The notes: generated by a model not told the origin, from the sequence alone. Counted from the first letter of the stretch, positions 55,248-63,813 are shown. The stretch is 64,000 nucleotides of DNA from Prevotella sp. P6B1 (GCF_000702825.1 NZ_JNKF01000012.1:537470-601469); one strand, 5' to 3'. A program made the numbers and translations.

Positions 55248-57041
55248 TCACTGGAGGGCAAGGCGCAATCCGAGGAAATGGTATCGGAATACGGGCGAAG
55301 AGTTGCTCCTATACGATACGCTGCTACTCTCCGCATTACTGCACCAACTGCCACCACGAATCACACGAACAGTACCCGATGTTGGCCCCATAGGATTCAA
55401 CTGTCTACCGCTGTTATAATTTCCGAACCAATCCTGGCACCATTCCCATACATTACCGCTCATATCATAAAGGCCCAGTTCATTAGCCAGTTTTTTCTTG
55501 ACATCATGCGTCTTACTACCGCTATTTTCGTCAATCCAGGCTACGTCTTTCACTAGAAAACTGCCACTATATGGGTATCCATGTGCCTTGTTTCCACCAC
55601 GAGCAGCAAACTCCCATTCCGCCTCTGTTGGCAGTCGGAACTTTCGCCCAGTCAGCAGGTTCAGTTTTTGGATAAACACCTGACAGTCATCCCAACTGAC
55701 TTGTTCAACAGGCCTGTTGCTACCTTTAGAATATGAAGGATTTTTGCCCATTACGGCTTCCCATAGTACCTGCGTCACCTCTGTTTCTCCAAGATAATAA
55801 GACGAAAGTGTCACCTGGTGCACTGGTTTCTCATTATTGCCTGTATCATCTCCCTGCCCGTTGTCAGATCCCATTTTGAATGTTCCACCATCTACACGTA
55901 CCATGGTGAATGAGACATTGCCAATAGTAAACACTTGATTGTCGCCCACCGAAGCGGTTCCTGAATTAGAGCCCACTACTGTTTGTTCTGTTTTCGACTT
56001 TTCGAGCTTGGCAGTAATCCTAGAGGTCTCGTCCTCCCTGACAGTAAAGGTCATATTATAGTCATTATAACCTTGCTTGCTGATACGTACCTGATGCTGA
56101 CCGACAAATAAGTCGGATACCATCTGCGGCGTATGTCCCACCTTCTTACCATCAATGTAGATATCAGCCATGATAGGCGAGCTGTTGATATCAGCCTCAC
56201 CGAGGATGGGGCTTGGAGCTTGCAGGAAGATCGTCTGTGGCTCTGGAGTGACAGTGATATCACGCGTGGTATAAGAATCATGATGATTCTCTTTCTTGGT
56301 CTCAAAGACGTAGGTTCCTGCAGTAAGATTACCCGTCCATGAACCATTTCCCTTGAGCTCACCATTCACCCATATCTCCGCATTGCCATCCACGTTCAGG
56401 GTAACACTCGAGAAATTAGGTTTCAAGGCGACATTAACCACATGATTATTCTTTGGGTCATTAACGGTGACATTGCCTGCTTCAGCCTGATAATTAGGAG
56501 CTTGTACACGATAGTTATAGGTACCAAACTTCATCAGCTTAGTAGCTACGCCATCATTCGTTGCAAGAACTTCGCCGTCAAGTTCCACAAAGGCATTAGG
56601 TGGTGTCATTTGAAAGACAACATACTGCGAAGTGCGCGCCTTTCTGACGGAAGAAGTCTCTACCGCCCCTGTTACCAAAATCATCTCATAGGTCTTGGCA
56701 GAAGCTATAGTCACAGGCAGATAATAGTTTCGAAGGATGCCTAACTGGGGATGAGAAATGGTCATCTTCTTCAAGCCACGCGGCACATAGACCCATATCT
56801 CTGCGGGCTTTTGTATCGTTTTCACGATACCTAAAGCGCCACCATCAAATGTGAAGCCAGTCTGCGTGGTCACCACCTTAATAAGTGCTGCCACCTCTCC
56901 GTTCTGATCACGCTCAATAGTGCCATAGGTATTAGCTGTCAGGTCCGTTTCAAGTAATCGGAAACTACTTACAGAAATATTTTGAGCCTCCAGAATAAGG
57001 ACACTAATGAGCATATTAACAATTACCAGTAATCGTTTCAT
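55248..57041 (-). CDS. PEGA-domain and formylglycine-generating-enzyme-like (SUMF1) secreted protein
   Basis: The frame opens at 57077 but the ATG at 57041 starts the signal peptide (KRLLVIVNMLISVLILEAQ), so 597 residues. The order is a beta-rich N-terminal region, PEGA-like modules (MTPPNAFVELDGEVLATNDGVAT, ADINSSPIMADIYIDGKKVGHTPQM), a linker and a SUMF1/FGE-sulfatase domain (about 380-597). The SUMF1 landmarks are FTMVRVDGGTFKMGSDNGQG, YYLGETEVTQVLWEAVMG, FRLPTEAEWEFAARGG, SGNVWEWCQDW and VRVIRGGSWCSN. These domains can modify proteins or act as structural C-type-lectin-like modules. Bacteroidota carry many; the fusion to PEGA suggests a surface protein. Catalytic status is uncertain. Confidence 0.85.
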   Translation of the reverse strand: MKRLLVIVNMLISVLILEAQNISVSSFRLLETDLTANTYGTIERDQNGEVAALIKVVTTQTGFTFDGGALGIVKTIQKPAEIWVYVPRGLKKMTISHPQLGILRNYYLPVTIASAKTYEMILVTGAVETSSVRKARTSQYVVFQMTPPNAFVELDGEVLATNDGVATKLMKFGTYNYRVQAPNYQAEAGNVTVNDPKNNHVVNVALKPNFSSVTLNVDGNAEIWVNGELKGNGSWTGNLTAGTYVFETKKENHHDSYTTRDITVTPEPQTIFLQAPSPILGEADINSSPIMADIYIDGKKVGHTPQMVSDLFVGQHQVRISKQGYNDYNMTFTVREDETSRITAKLEKSKTEQTVVGSNSGTASVGDNQVFTIGNVSFTMVRVDGGTFKMGSDNGQGDDTGNNEKPVHQVTLSSYYLGETEVTQVLWEAVMGKNPSYSKGSNRPVEQVSWDDCQVFIQKLNLLTGRKFRLPTEAEWEFAARGGNKAHGYPYSGSFLVKDVAWIDENSGSKTHDVKKKLANELGLYDMSGNVWEWCQDWFGNYNSGRQLNPMGPTSGTVRVIRGGSWCSNAESSSVSYRSNSSPVFRYHFLGLRLALQ

Positions 57042-57066
57042 CGTTCTTAAACACAAAAATCTGCTG

Positions 57067-57098
57067 CAAATATACAAACTATTCTTTAAATAGCCAAA
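57067..57098 (-). promoter_or_regulatory. Promoter of the PEGA/SUMF1 operon
   Basis: The complement has TTTG (57095-57098), 20 bp, then TATATTTG (57067-57074), about 25 bp before the ATG at 57041. The region TTTGGCTATTTAAAGAATAG and onward is nearly identical to the promoter at 58724. Confidence 0.75.
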
Positions 57099-57133
57099 AG
57101 GTTTATGGTTTTTATTTTAACAACATCCTCATT

Positions 57134-57334
57134 TTAGAATATCTTCCAATCCTTGCCCGTGATGATAGAGATGGGCTTTATCACCCGACAAAGCACCAGC
57201 CCTATCACCACGAGCCCCACCCTCGCCCAAAAGCTGACATCAGAGCCCACGAACCCGATGTAAACCAAATACAACGGGCTACATACCAGCGCTATTACCA
57301 GCAGGAGCGTGAGTGCTGCAAGGAGGAGTTTCAT
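57134..57334 (-). CDS. Small two-helix membrane protein
   Basis: A 66-residue hydrophobic protein with two transmembrane segments (LLLAALTLLLVIALVCSPLYLVY is the first, spanning about 2-26; VGLVVIGLVLCRVI is the second) and a basic C-terminal end. It starts 1 bp after the stop of the 448-residue protein, so the two are in one unit. I do not recognise a family. A membrane partner or a toxin-type peptide are both possible. Confidence 0.6.
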   Translation of the reverse strand: MKLLLAALTLLLVIALVCSPLYLVYIGFVGSDVSFWARVGLVVIGLVLCRVIKPISIITGKDWKIF

Positions 57335-57335
57335 A

Positions 57336-58682
57336 TTATATTTTATCGATAATATCCTTTAATGTGAAGTTGGGGTCCTGATTAACATCCTGACCATTAA
57401 GACTTGCACTATTACTATAAGCAATAGAGAGGTTGCCCGTTTGACTAAGAACGTCTGTCAGTTCTTGATATAAAGTCATGCTATTTCCGTTTGGATAATT
57501 ATCCATTTTAATACCCTCTTCAATAATGCCAATATACTTATTGTCGGCTATTTTACGAATTTCTTTAAATGTCTCTCCATTACTTTTTTGAGAATTGTAT
57601 TTTGAATCCATAAGACGCAAGAGTCCATCATTTCCTATAGTTATAAGCTCTTTTTGTAAAAGTGGTAAGTTGAGTTTCTTATACAGTTCTTCTGCTTTGG
57701 CGTTTTCATCATACTCTTCCTCTTCCACCATATCCTTGTAGAAATCAGAAACTTTTTTTAGCTCTGTCAAGTATTGTTCCTTCTCTCTCAACGTAGCATC
57801 GATAGACTTTACATGGTCTATGTCAATTTCTGATATGCTTTTAACCTTCATAGGCGTTTTTTGATTGCCTTTGCCTGTTGGAGTGAGTACCCTGAATTCA
57901 TCTTTATGGCCATTGTTTATCTGCCAAACAAACACATCATAACCTTCTTTGTCTTTGTTTGTAAAAACTAACGACAAATTCTCATTAAATGTCAAATGAG
58001 ATACTTTTCCTGTGTTGGTGTCATCGTAATGAACACTGATTCCATTAACTAATGAGTCAAGCCATTGGGAGAACGGATTGTTTTTCTTTTTTTTATTTTT
58101 TTTGTCTATACTATATAATTTAGCGATAAAACGCAAAGGGAGCCATATCTTGTCACCAGAAGTCCTGTCCTGGCATCTAAGTCTAGATTTGAATTTAGTC
58201 CGCAAAGCGCTATAGAGGTAGATTTCACCATCAAAGCCTTGTATGAGAGCATTTTTTGCAGCAGTGGCAGCAGCATTCATTTTCAAACCCTTTTGTAATT
58301 CTGACAAGATGTTATGATTTTTATTGTCCCTCAGAAATTTAAAGAAACGATTTAAGTATGATTTATAACTTTTTTTATATTCCGCAGGAGTTTTGTTCCT
58401 AAACTCACTGAGGTGCTTATCCATAGCATCTACAATTTTCTCAATTTCTGACCATTTTTGTCTGTTAACCTTAATACTGTCATTGTTTGAAGGTATCATT
58501 CTTACTAATAACTCCAAAAAAAGTCGCCCTTTGTTGGGTCCATAAATTTCTTCTGTATTTAAGGCATTTACTACTTGCTTGTACTCTTTTTTGCTTTTTA
58601 TGTTGAGAGAATCGACAAACATTTTTATGAGCTCATTTTGTGCTTCTTTGATATCTGCCTCATTGATTCTTTTCTTTGCCAT
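57336..58682 (-). CDS. AT-rich hypothetical protein with an HNH-like motif
   Basis: A 448-residue soluble protein rich in Lys, Asn and Glu. I do not recognise the family. The N-terminal 150 residues are helical (KEAQNELIKMFVDSLNIKSKK). A central region has RLRCQDRTSGDKIWLPLRFI, and IDIDHVKSI at about residues 284-292 resembles the DxxH core of HNH nucleases, but the downstream zinc ligands are not clear. The coding sequence is visibly more AT-rich than the flanks, which suggests recent acquisition. It has its own promoter, nearly identical to that of the PEGA/SUMF1 gene, and the small membrane protein follows. Confidence 0.65.
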   Translation of the reverse strand: MAKKRINEADIKEAQNELIKMFVDSLNIKSKKEYKQVVNALNTEEIYGPNKGRLFLELLVRMIPSNNDSIKVNRQKWSEIEKIVDAMDKHLSEFRNKTPAEYKKSYKSYLNRFFKFLRDNKNHNILSELQKGLKMNAAATAAKNALIQGFDGEIYLYSALRTKFKSRLRCQDRTSGDKIWLPLRFIAKLYSIDKKNKKKKNNPFSQWLDSLVNGISVHYDDTNTGKVSHLTFNENLSLVFTNKDKEGYDVFVWQINNGHKDEFRVLTPTGKGNQKTPMKVKSISEIDIDHVKSIDATLREKEQYLTELKKVSDFYKDMVEEEEYDENAKAEELYKKLNLPLLQKELITIGNDGLLRLMDSKYNSQKSNGETFKEIRKIADNKYIGIIEEGIKMDNYPNGNSMTLYQELTDVLSQTGNLSIAYSNSASLNGQDVNQDPNFTLKDIIDKI

Positions 58683-58723
58683 AATTATAATGTTTTTGAG
58701 TTAAACGTTTCTGTTATCGGCTG

Positions 58724-58754
58724 CAAATGTACAAACTATTTTTTAATAGCCAAA
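58724..58754 (-). promoter_or_regulatory. Promoter of the AT-rich gene pair
   Basis: The complement has TTTG (58751-58754), 19 bp, TACATTTG (58724-58731). It matches the 57067 promoter over about 35 bases (TTTGGCTATTAAAAAATAG and onward). Confidence 0.75.
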
Positions 58755-58836
58755 GGTTTTGGTGTCTATTTTTCTGACAGCAATGGTGTATAGAGGGTTT
58801 ATGCATTGAGAAACTATTCAATACCTGTCTAAAAGA

Positions 58837-58881
58837 TTGACACTTTTTGCTTGGATTGTATTAAATAATGTTGTATCTTTG
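58837..58881 (+). promoter_or_regulatory. Promoter of the small-protein/XRE cassette with GATTGACAC element
   Basis: CTGTCTAAAAGATTGACAC with TTGACAC at 58837-58843 and -7 box TATCTTTG at 58874-58881, again 37 bp start to start. It drives the gene at 58924. The divergent promoter at 58724 lies back to back with it. Confidence 0.7.
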
Positions 58882-58923
58882 CCTGCGGAAAATAAAAGTT
58901 GAACCTCTAAAACAATTAAGATT

Positions 58924-59280
58924 ATGGCATTCGATTTTAAATCAGTAAAAAACGCCCCCCAAGACAAAACAAAGAAACTTGCCCAGAATTATCAACGCGA
59001 ATTACTTCGAGAGGAAATAAAGAAAGAACGTAAGCCCGCTCTTGAGAAAAATGACTGGGGGCTATTGTTCTACTACTACTTCCTGGATGAGTTTGTCCGC
59101 TCATGTCATCCCGATTCGATACCACCAATAATAAAATCGATGATAAAGGACCCCGAAGACCTGCTGGCCAGCATAGAAAGAATAGCCATACTTTATGATA
59201 AGTATTGTGAGAGTTATGGCGAAGATATCCACCGTGTACTGGACATTATGCGAGAAATTGCGCCTAAAAATGGGAAATAA
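58924..59280 (+). CDS. Small charged hypothetical protein
   Basis: A 118-residue soluble protein. It has a Lys-rich N-terminal helix (KKLAQNYQRELLREEIKKERK), then aromatic residues (DWGLLFYYYFLDEFV), then helices to the end (IKSMIKDPEDLLASIERIAILY). No family recognised. Its promoter carries the GATTGACAC element shared with the AAA ATPase gene. It lies 56 bp before the XRE gene, which also has its own -7 box, so it may be the first member of a cassette. Confidence 0.65.
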   Translation: MAFDFKSVKNAPQDKTKKLAQNYQRELLREEIKKERKPALEKNDWGLLFYYYFLDEFVRSCHPDSIPPIIKSMIKDPEDLLASIERIAILYDKYCESYGEDIHRVLDIMREIAPKNGK

Positions 59281-59305
59281 ATTTGCACCTCCGACTTAAA
59301 TTGCG

Positions 59306-59313
59306 TAACTTTG
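59306..59313 (+). promoter_or_regulatory. -7 box of the XRE gene
   Basis: TAACTTTG, 23 bp before the ATG at 59337. It lies downstream of the apparent longer start at 59283, so it supports 59337 as the real start. Confidence 0.65.
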
Positions 59314-59336
59314 CATTCATAAATATTACAACGCTT

Positions 59337-60083
59337 ATGGATATTAATACTGAAATTAATATTGGAAGACTCATTGCAGAAGAGAGGAGGCGCCAGGGTA
59401 TAAACCATACAAAGATGGGCAGGCTCATCCATACTACTAGAAGCAATGTGAATAACATCGAAGAACGCGAAAGAATGGATACAGGACTGCTGTATCGCAT
59501 CAGTTGTGTACTCAAAACCAACTTCTTTGCCCCTTTCGCTAAAGAGCTGGAGGAAAAAGGATATCAAGAACCTGCAGAGCCCACAACGGATATGCTGAAA
59601 TTCACGCTGCAAGACGACGAGAAGGAGTTTTTTGTTAGTGAGGATATCAATGATGGCTATCAGGAAATCAAAGTGCTTGACGTTAGTCTCATCATCAATG
59701 GTGTGAACTACGATGAAACCATTGAACTGCCTCAGGAAATATTTCCACTCCTCATGTACGCTTATAGTTGTGCATTAGATGGTCTTTTGAGGAATTTAGA
59801 CGATGAATCTCTTGAATTTCGTTTCTTCCCTTGGTTGGAAAGAAACCATCCACGTCTTGCTGGCGCAATTATGGAAGCTACAGAAGGTCTGCTAATTGAA
59901 AGAATTGAAGATGATGTAGATGGAAAATATCGCAATCATATCAACTATGAGGAGCCAACCAATGAAGATGACTGGTTCGAATTAGGCGATAACGATATCA
60001 GATATCTGATAGGTAATCTGCCCGACCGTATTCATAATGCTAAAAGACCCTTATCATGGCTACTACCAACTTTAGATTTCTGA
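59337..60083 (+). CDS. XRE-family transcriptional regulator
   Basis: The frame runs from 59283, but the -7 box at 59306-59313 is inside that extension, so 59337 is chosen, giving 248 residues. The N-terminal Cro/C1 HTH is at about residues 8-65 (NIGRLIAEERRRQGINHTKMGRLIHTTRSNVNNIEERERMDTG is spread over this range). The C-terminal part is acidic and helical, with no recognised domain. It overlaps the DUF2779 gene by 28 bp in another frame, so they are co-translated. The regulator probably controls the nuclease gene. Confidence 0.8.
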   Translation: MDINTEINIGRLIAEERRRQGINHTKMGRLIHTTRSNVNNIEERERMDTGLLYRISCVLKTNFFAPFAKELEEKGYQEPAEPTTDMLKFTLQDDEKEFFVSEDINDGYQEIKVLDVSLIINGVNYDETIELPQEIFPLLMYAYSCALDGLLRNLDDESLEFRFFPWLERNHPRLAGAIMEATEGLLIERIEDDVDGKYRNHINYEEPTNEDDWFELGDNDIRYLIGNLPDRIHNAKRPLSWLLPTLDF

Positions 60084-62155
60084 CCAAATCAGCGTTTAAG
60101 ATTGCGCTGAGTTGTCCGCATAAGCTGTATTACTACGGACGGCCTGACGAGTATGAGAACGCCAATGCCAACGACGAGTTCTTAGAGTCGCTGGCCGAGG
60201 GTGGTTTTCAGGTAGGTGAACTGGCGAAGATCTACTGCGATGTGCCTGACGATTGCGATCTGAAGGACATCTTGGGGCATGAGGAGTCATTAAAACGTAC
60301 GCAGGAATTGATGCAGCGCGACCAGGTGAACATCGCCGAGGCGGCCTTCTGCTTCGAGAATCTCTTTGTGCGTGTGGATATCCTGAGGAAAAACGGCAAC
60401 GACATCGAACTGATAGAGGTAAAGGCCAAGTCGTGGAACCCCGATACGGATAAGTTTATCAGTTCCAGGCCTAAAGGGGCCGTTACCAGCGGTATCCGTC
60501 CCTATGTCTATGATGTAGCATTCCAAAAATATGTGGTATGCCAAGTCCTTGGTAAGGCCTATCAGGTGAAGGCCTATCTGATGATGGCCGACAAGAGTAA
60601 GCGAGCCGACATCGACGGTCTGAACCAACTATTCAAAATCGAGAAGAACCAGCAAGGTCGCACAGAAGCCGTGATGGCCACCGACGCCCGCCAACGGATA
60701 GCCCAGAGCCATCAGCAGGTGGTAACGCCTTTCGACGTAGATGAACTCTGCGACACCATCATTGCAGGCGAGACCACTGAGCAGACGACAGAGAAAAATC
60801 CTACTTGCATGGGGATGGGCTTTGTGCCGTTCGTTCATTGGGCTGCCGATTTCTATTGTAATGGTCATCGTTGTCCTGCGCCAATAGAACTGGCAGGCAA
60901 ATGCTTGAAGTGCGAATTCCACTGCTCCCCCGATAGCGATAAGAAGGATGGCAAGCGCGAATGCTGGCTGACGCAGGTAACAGAAGACGACTATAATCAT
61001 CGCCCACTCATCGCCACCCTGAACGGTAGTAGTCTGAGCACCAATCGCTCCAAATGGGTAAGCGAGGGGAAATACTTCATGGACCAGTTGACCGAAACGG
61101 AACTGAAGCCCTATAACGAGAAGACACCTGATGCGCCAGGCTTGGATGATTACCAGCGCAAATGGCTGCAGATAGGTCTGGAAACAAAGAACGAAGGCAT
61201 CCTGAGCCGATTCAAAGAACATCTGAACGGCAACATCTATCTGGACATAGATGGTCTTCGCCAAGAGATGACCAAATGGAAGTATCCGCTCCACATGATT
61301 GACTTCGAGACCACAGCCGTCGCCCTACCATATTATATAGGTATGAAGCCCTACGAACAGGTGGCTTTCCAGTTCTCGCATCACACCATCGATCAGAACG
61401 GGCATATCAAGCATGCTGGTCAGTATCTGAACGAAGCCGTGACGAAGTTCCCCAACTTCGAATTTGTTCGCGAACTGTATCACCAGCTGAAGGATGACGA
61501 TGGCACCATCTTCCGCTACGCCACCCACGAGAACAGTATCCTGCGTGCTATAGCCACTCAGTTGGCTGACAGCAACGAGCCAGACAAGGACGAACTGATC
61601 GCCTTCATCCGTAGCATCACCCACAACCACGAGGAAAAGAAAGGCGAACTCTACGATGGTCCACGCGATATGGTAGACCTGTTGCAAGTTGTGAAGCGCT
61701 ACTTCTACCAGCTCGACGAGATGCACGGCAGCAACAGTATCAAGCAGGTATTGCCAGCAGTACTGAACAGCAGCCAGTATCTGAAAGACAAGTACAGCCA
61801 GCCCATCTATGGCTCAGAGATTAAAAGCTGTAACATCAAAGAGACAGAACCCCTGGCATGGATAAAGCTGGAAGCCGACGGACACGTAGACAGCCCCTAC
61901 CACCAGTTGCCCTCAGTAGGCGAACTGATTGGTATGAGCGAAGAAGATATGGACCAGATGGAGCAGCTATCCACTGACGAGCGAGACTTTGAAGTGGCCA
62001 ATGGCGGCGCTGCATTGACAGCCTACAACAAACTGATGTTCTGCGAGGGCGAAAGCATGAACAACGCTCTACGACGAGCCCTGCTGCGCTACTGCGAACT
62101 CGACACCATGTCGATGGTATTCATCTGGGAATACTTCAACGAGCGCACCAAATAA
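60056..62155 (+). CDS. DUF2779 protein with PD-(D/E)XK-like and RNase H-like motifs
   Basis: A 699-residue protein of the DUF2779 type. Its N-terminal half resembles Cas4/RecB-type nucleases: C20 in LSCPHKLYYYGRP, D108 in VRVDIL, E121-V-K123 in IEVKAKSW, and a Cys cluster (C268, C273, C283, C286, C290, C303) that could hold an Fe-S or zinc site. The C-terminal half resembles a DEDD exonuclease: D416-F-E418 in HMIDFETTAV and YCELDTMSM near the end. Both catalytic sets look intact. It overlaps the XRE gene and is followed by a strong terminator. A DNA repair or defence role is inferred. Confidence 0.85.
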   Translation: MATTNFRFLTKSAFKIALSCPHKLYYYGRPDEYENANANDEFLESLAEGGFQVGELAKIYCDVPDDCDLKDILGHEESLKRTQELMQRDQVNIAEAAFCFENLFVRVDILRKNGNDIELIEVKAKSWNPDTDKFISSRPKGAVTSGIRPYVYDVAFQKYVVCQVLGKAYQVKAYLMMADKSKRADIDGLNQLFKIEKNQQGRTEAVMATDARQRIAQSHQQVVTPFDVDELCDTIIAGETTEQTTEKNPTCMGMGFVPFVHWAADFYCNGHRCPAPIELAGKCLKCEFHCSPDSDKKDGKRECWLTQVTEDDYNHRPLIATLNGSSLSTNRSKWVSEGKYFMDQLTETELKPYNEKTPDAPGLDDYQRKWLQIGLETKNEGILSRFKEHLNGNIYLDIDGLRQEMTKWKYPLHMIDFETTAVALPYYIGMKPYEQVAFQFSHHTIDQNGHIKHAGQYLNEAVTKFPNFEFVRELYHQLKDDDGTIFRYATHENSILRAIATQLADSNEPDKDELIAFIRSITHNHEEKKGELYDGPRDMVDLLQVVKRYFYQLDEMHGSNSIKQVLPAVLNSSQYLKDKYSQPIYGSEIKSCNIKETEPLAWIKLEADGHVDSPYHQLPSVGELIGMSEEDMDQMEQLSTDERDFEVANGGAALTAYNKLMFCEGESMNNALRRALLRYCELDTMSMVFIWEYFNERTK

Positions 62156-62161
62156 AAAATA

Positions 62162-62205
62162 AACAGCGAGATAGGCCAAAACCTGATCTCGCTGTTGTTT
62201 TTTTT
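62162..62205. terminator. Terminator after DUF2779 (probably bidirectional)
   Basis: AACAGCGAGAT (62162-62172) pairs with ATCTCGCTGTT (62186-62196), with an inner AGG/CCT, and T tract at 62198-62205. The complement also ends in a T-rich tract, so it can end the opposing DUF2795 transcript. Confidence 0.85.
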
Positions 62206-62232
62206 AAAATGGTTAGTACTAATCGCTATAGA

Positions 62233-62454
62233 TTAATATTCATCTTCGTTGAACAGGAAATCTTCCTTGGTAGGATAATCGGGCCAGATGTCCTCGATGC
62301 TTTCGTACATCTCACCTTCATCCTCAATCTCCTGCAGGTTCTCCAACACTTCGAGTGGAGCTCCAGAACGGATAGCGTAATCTATAAGCTCATCCTTGGT
62401 TGCTGGCCAAGGCGCATCTTCTAATTTTGAAGCTAATTCAAGTGTCCAATACAT
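62233..62454 (-). CDS. DUF2795-type small protein
   Basis: A 73-residue acidic protein (WTLELASKLEDAPWPATKDEL, AIRSGAPLEVLENLQEIEDEG, FLFNEDEY) typical of a small DUF2795 family conserved in Bacteroidota. It has no signal or membrane segment. Its own -7 box lies about 45 bp upstream (62498). Function is unknown. Confidence 0.85.
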   Translation of the reverse strand: MYWTLELASKLEDAPWPATKDELIDYAIRSGAPLEVLENLQEIEDEGEMYESIEDIWPDYPTKEDFLFNEDEY

Positions 62455-62497
62455 AATTCAAGTTGTTAGTTTAACTGATTCTTTTAATTTTGGTCGC

Positions 62498-62505
62498 AAA
62501 AGTAA
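62498..62505 (-). promoter_or_regulatory. -7 box of the DUF2795 gene
   Basis: The complement reads TACTTTTG, 43 bp before the ATG at 62454. Confidence 0.55.
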
Positions 62506-62516
62506 TCAATTATTTC

Positions 62517-63080
62517 CTATCTACCAACATTTTGCCATACTATTTCACTCTGATTTGCGTTAAAATTTATTTTTTTTGCCAAAACGAAGAGATAATCACT
62601 CAATCTGTTCACATATTGCAATATTTCGGGGCTGATTTTTGCCACTTCTGACAGCGCAACGATACGACGTTCGGCTCGACGACACACCGTACGACACACA
62701 TGAGCCTGAGCTGCCTTCTGTGTTCCTCCAGGCAAAACAAATCCCTGTTTCTCGGGCAGCAACTTCATAATATCATCTATCTTATGCTCAACCATTTCAA
62801 TCTCTCCGTCAGGAAGATGTGCAGAGGTGGATAGGGGTGTCTGCTCCTGATCGGTTGCTAAGTTAGTACATACATTAAACAAACAGTTCTGGATGCGGAT
62901 AATCATCTCCTTATCTTCACCATCGGATAGCATTGAAGTCAACAAACCTAAATGACTACTCAGTTCATCCACGGTTCCATAAGCCTCAAGCCGTGCGCTG
63001 GCCTTTGAAACACGCTGACCGCCTACAAGCGATGTTTTACCCATATCGCCACCTCGGGTATAGACTTTAGTTATTCTCAT
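62517..63080 (-). CDS. PduO-type cob(I)alamin adenosyltransferase
   Basis: A 187-residue cytoplasmic enzyme that transfers the adenosyl group of ATP to cob(I)alamin, making coenzyme B12. The PduO motifs are clear: VYTRGGDMGKTSLVGGQRV at the N terminus (ATP site), TVDELSSHLGLL, CRRAERRI and YVNRLSDYLFVLAKK. Length is normal. It follows the 184-residue gene by 6 bp on the same strand and probably shares its promoter at 63611. Confidence 0.96.
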   Translation of the reverse strand: MRITKVYTRGGDMGKTSLVGGQRVSKASARLEAYGTVDELSSHLGLLTSMLSDGEDKEMIIRIQNCLFNVCTNLATDQEQTPLSTSAHLPDGEIEMVEHKIDDIMKLLPEKQGFVLPGGTQKAAQAHVCRTVCRRAERRIVALSEVAKISPEILQYVNRLSDYLFVLAKKINFNANQSEIVWQNVGR

Positions 63081-63086
63081 AAACAG

Positions 63087-63605
63087 TTAGAAGTTAATTT
63101 TATAGTTTTGCTTATATCTTGTTTTATCAAAGAAAACAATACCGCAGTAATAGAGATCAAAGGTTACCGATGTTCTTGTATCTGACTCTATCTCATGCCA
63201 GCGCGCCCAATCACGCCAGATACCTTCAACAACCACCACGGAATCCTGATTGCATTTAGATAGCAAAGCCTCCCATCCATCTTGGTCCTCAATCGTAATT
63301 CTGGCTAGTTCTACCTTATTAATATTAGGTACGAATACCGTTTGATGACAACCAGCCTGCCAATAACGCTGGTAACAGTCGGGCATCATCGTAGAAGGCC
63401 GACGCCAATTGGCCAGACGGAAATACAGGCGCCCCAGTTTACTGGTAAGCCAATCATCGCCCACCAGTTGCTTATAGGCATAATAAGGCCAATGCTCGTT
63501 TATCACATAGCGAACAAACGAGTAATCGGTAGGCGACTGGATACCAAACCCTCGGCACCGATGAATACGCCCAAACCAAACCAAACAGCCTTTCACTTGA
63601 TTCAT
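63087..63605 (-). CDS. Bacteroidota hypothetical protein (methyltransferase-like N terminus)
   Basis: The frame opens at 63641, but the -7 box at 63611-63618 lies inside that extension. The ATG at 63605 fits, giving 172 residues (MNQVKGCLVWFGR...). The block RCRGFGIQSPTDYSFVRYVI resembles the N-terminal motif of Bacteroidota proteins that often carry a SAM-dependent methyltransferase domain. The rest is short and shows no clear SAM motif. It is upstream of the adenosyltransferase gene. Function unknown. Confidence 0.7.
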   Translation of the reverse strand: MNQVKGCLVWFGRIHRCRGFGIQSPTDYSFVRYVINEHWPYYAYKQLVGDDWLTSKLGRLYFRLANWRRPSTMMPDCYQRYWQAGCHQTVFVPNINKVELARITIEDQDGWEALLSKCNQDSVVVVEGIWRDWARWHEIESDTRTSVTFDLYYCGIVFFDKTRYKQNYKINF

Positions 63606-63610
63606 TAGTG

Positions 63611-63642
63611 CAAAGATAGTGCAAATCGAGTAAAATACCAAA
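63611..63642 (-). promoter_or_regulatory. Promoter with the ATG only 5 bp past the -7 box
   Basis: The complement has TTTG (63639-63642), 20 bp, TATCTTTG (63611-63618), then 5 bp to the ATG at 63605. The expected start point falls at or inside the start codon, so the mRNA may be leaderless. Confidence 0.65.
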
Positions 63643-63686
63643 TAAAAAAAACAAAAAAAATAGGAACCACTCGAAAGTGATTCCTA
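63642..63686 (-). terminator. rRNA operon terminator
   Basis: TAGGAACCACT (63661-63671) pairs with AGTGATTCCTA (63676-63686, one G-U), loop CGAA, followed on the - strand by a long T tract (63642-63660). It lies 15 bp past the 5S 3' end. Confidence 0.9.
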
Positions 63687-63700
63687 CTTCGTTATAAAAA

Positions 63701-63813
<113 letters not shown>

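Noticed and set aside
60290..61294. Long - strand frames opposite DUF2779
   Set aside because: Shadows of the DUF2779 gene, whose motifs and overlap with the XRE gene are well supported.
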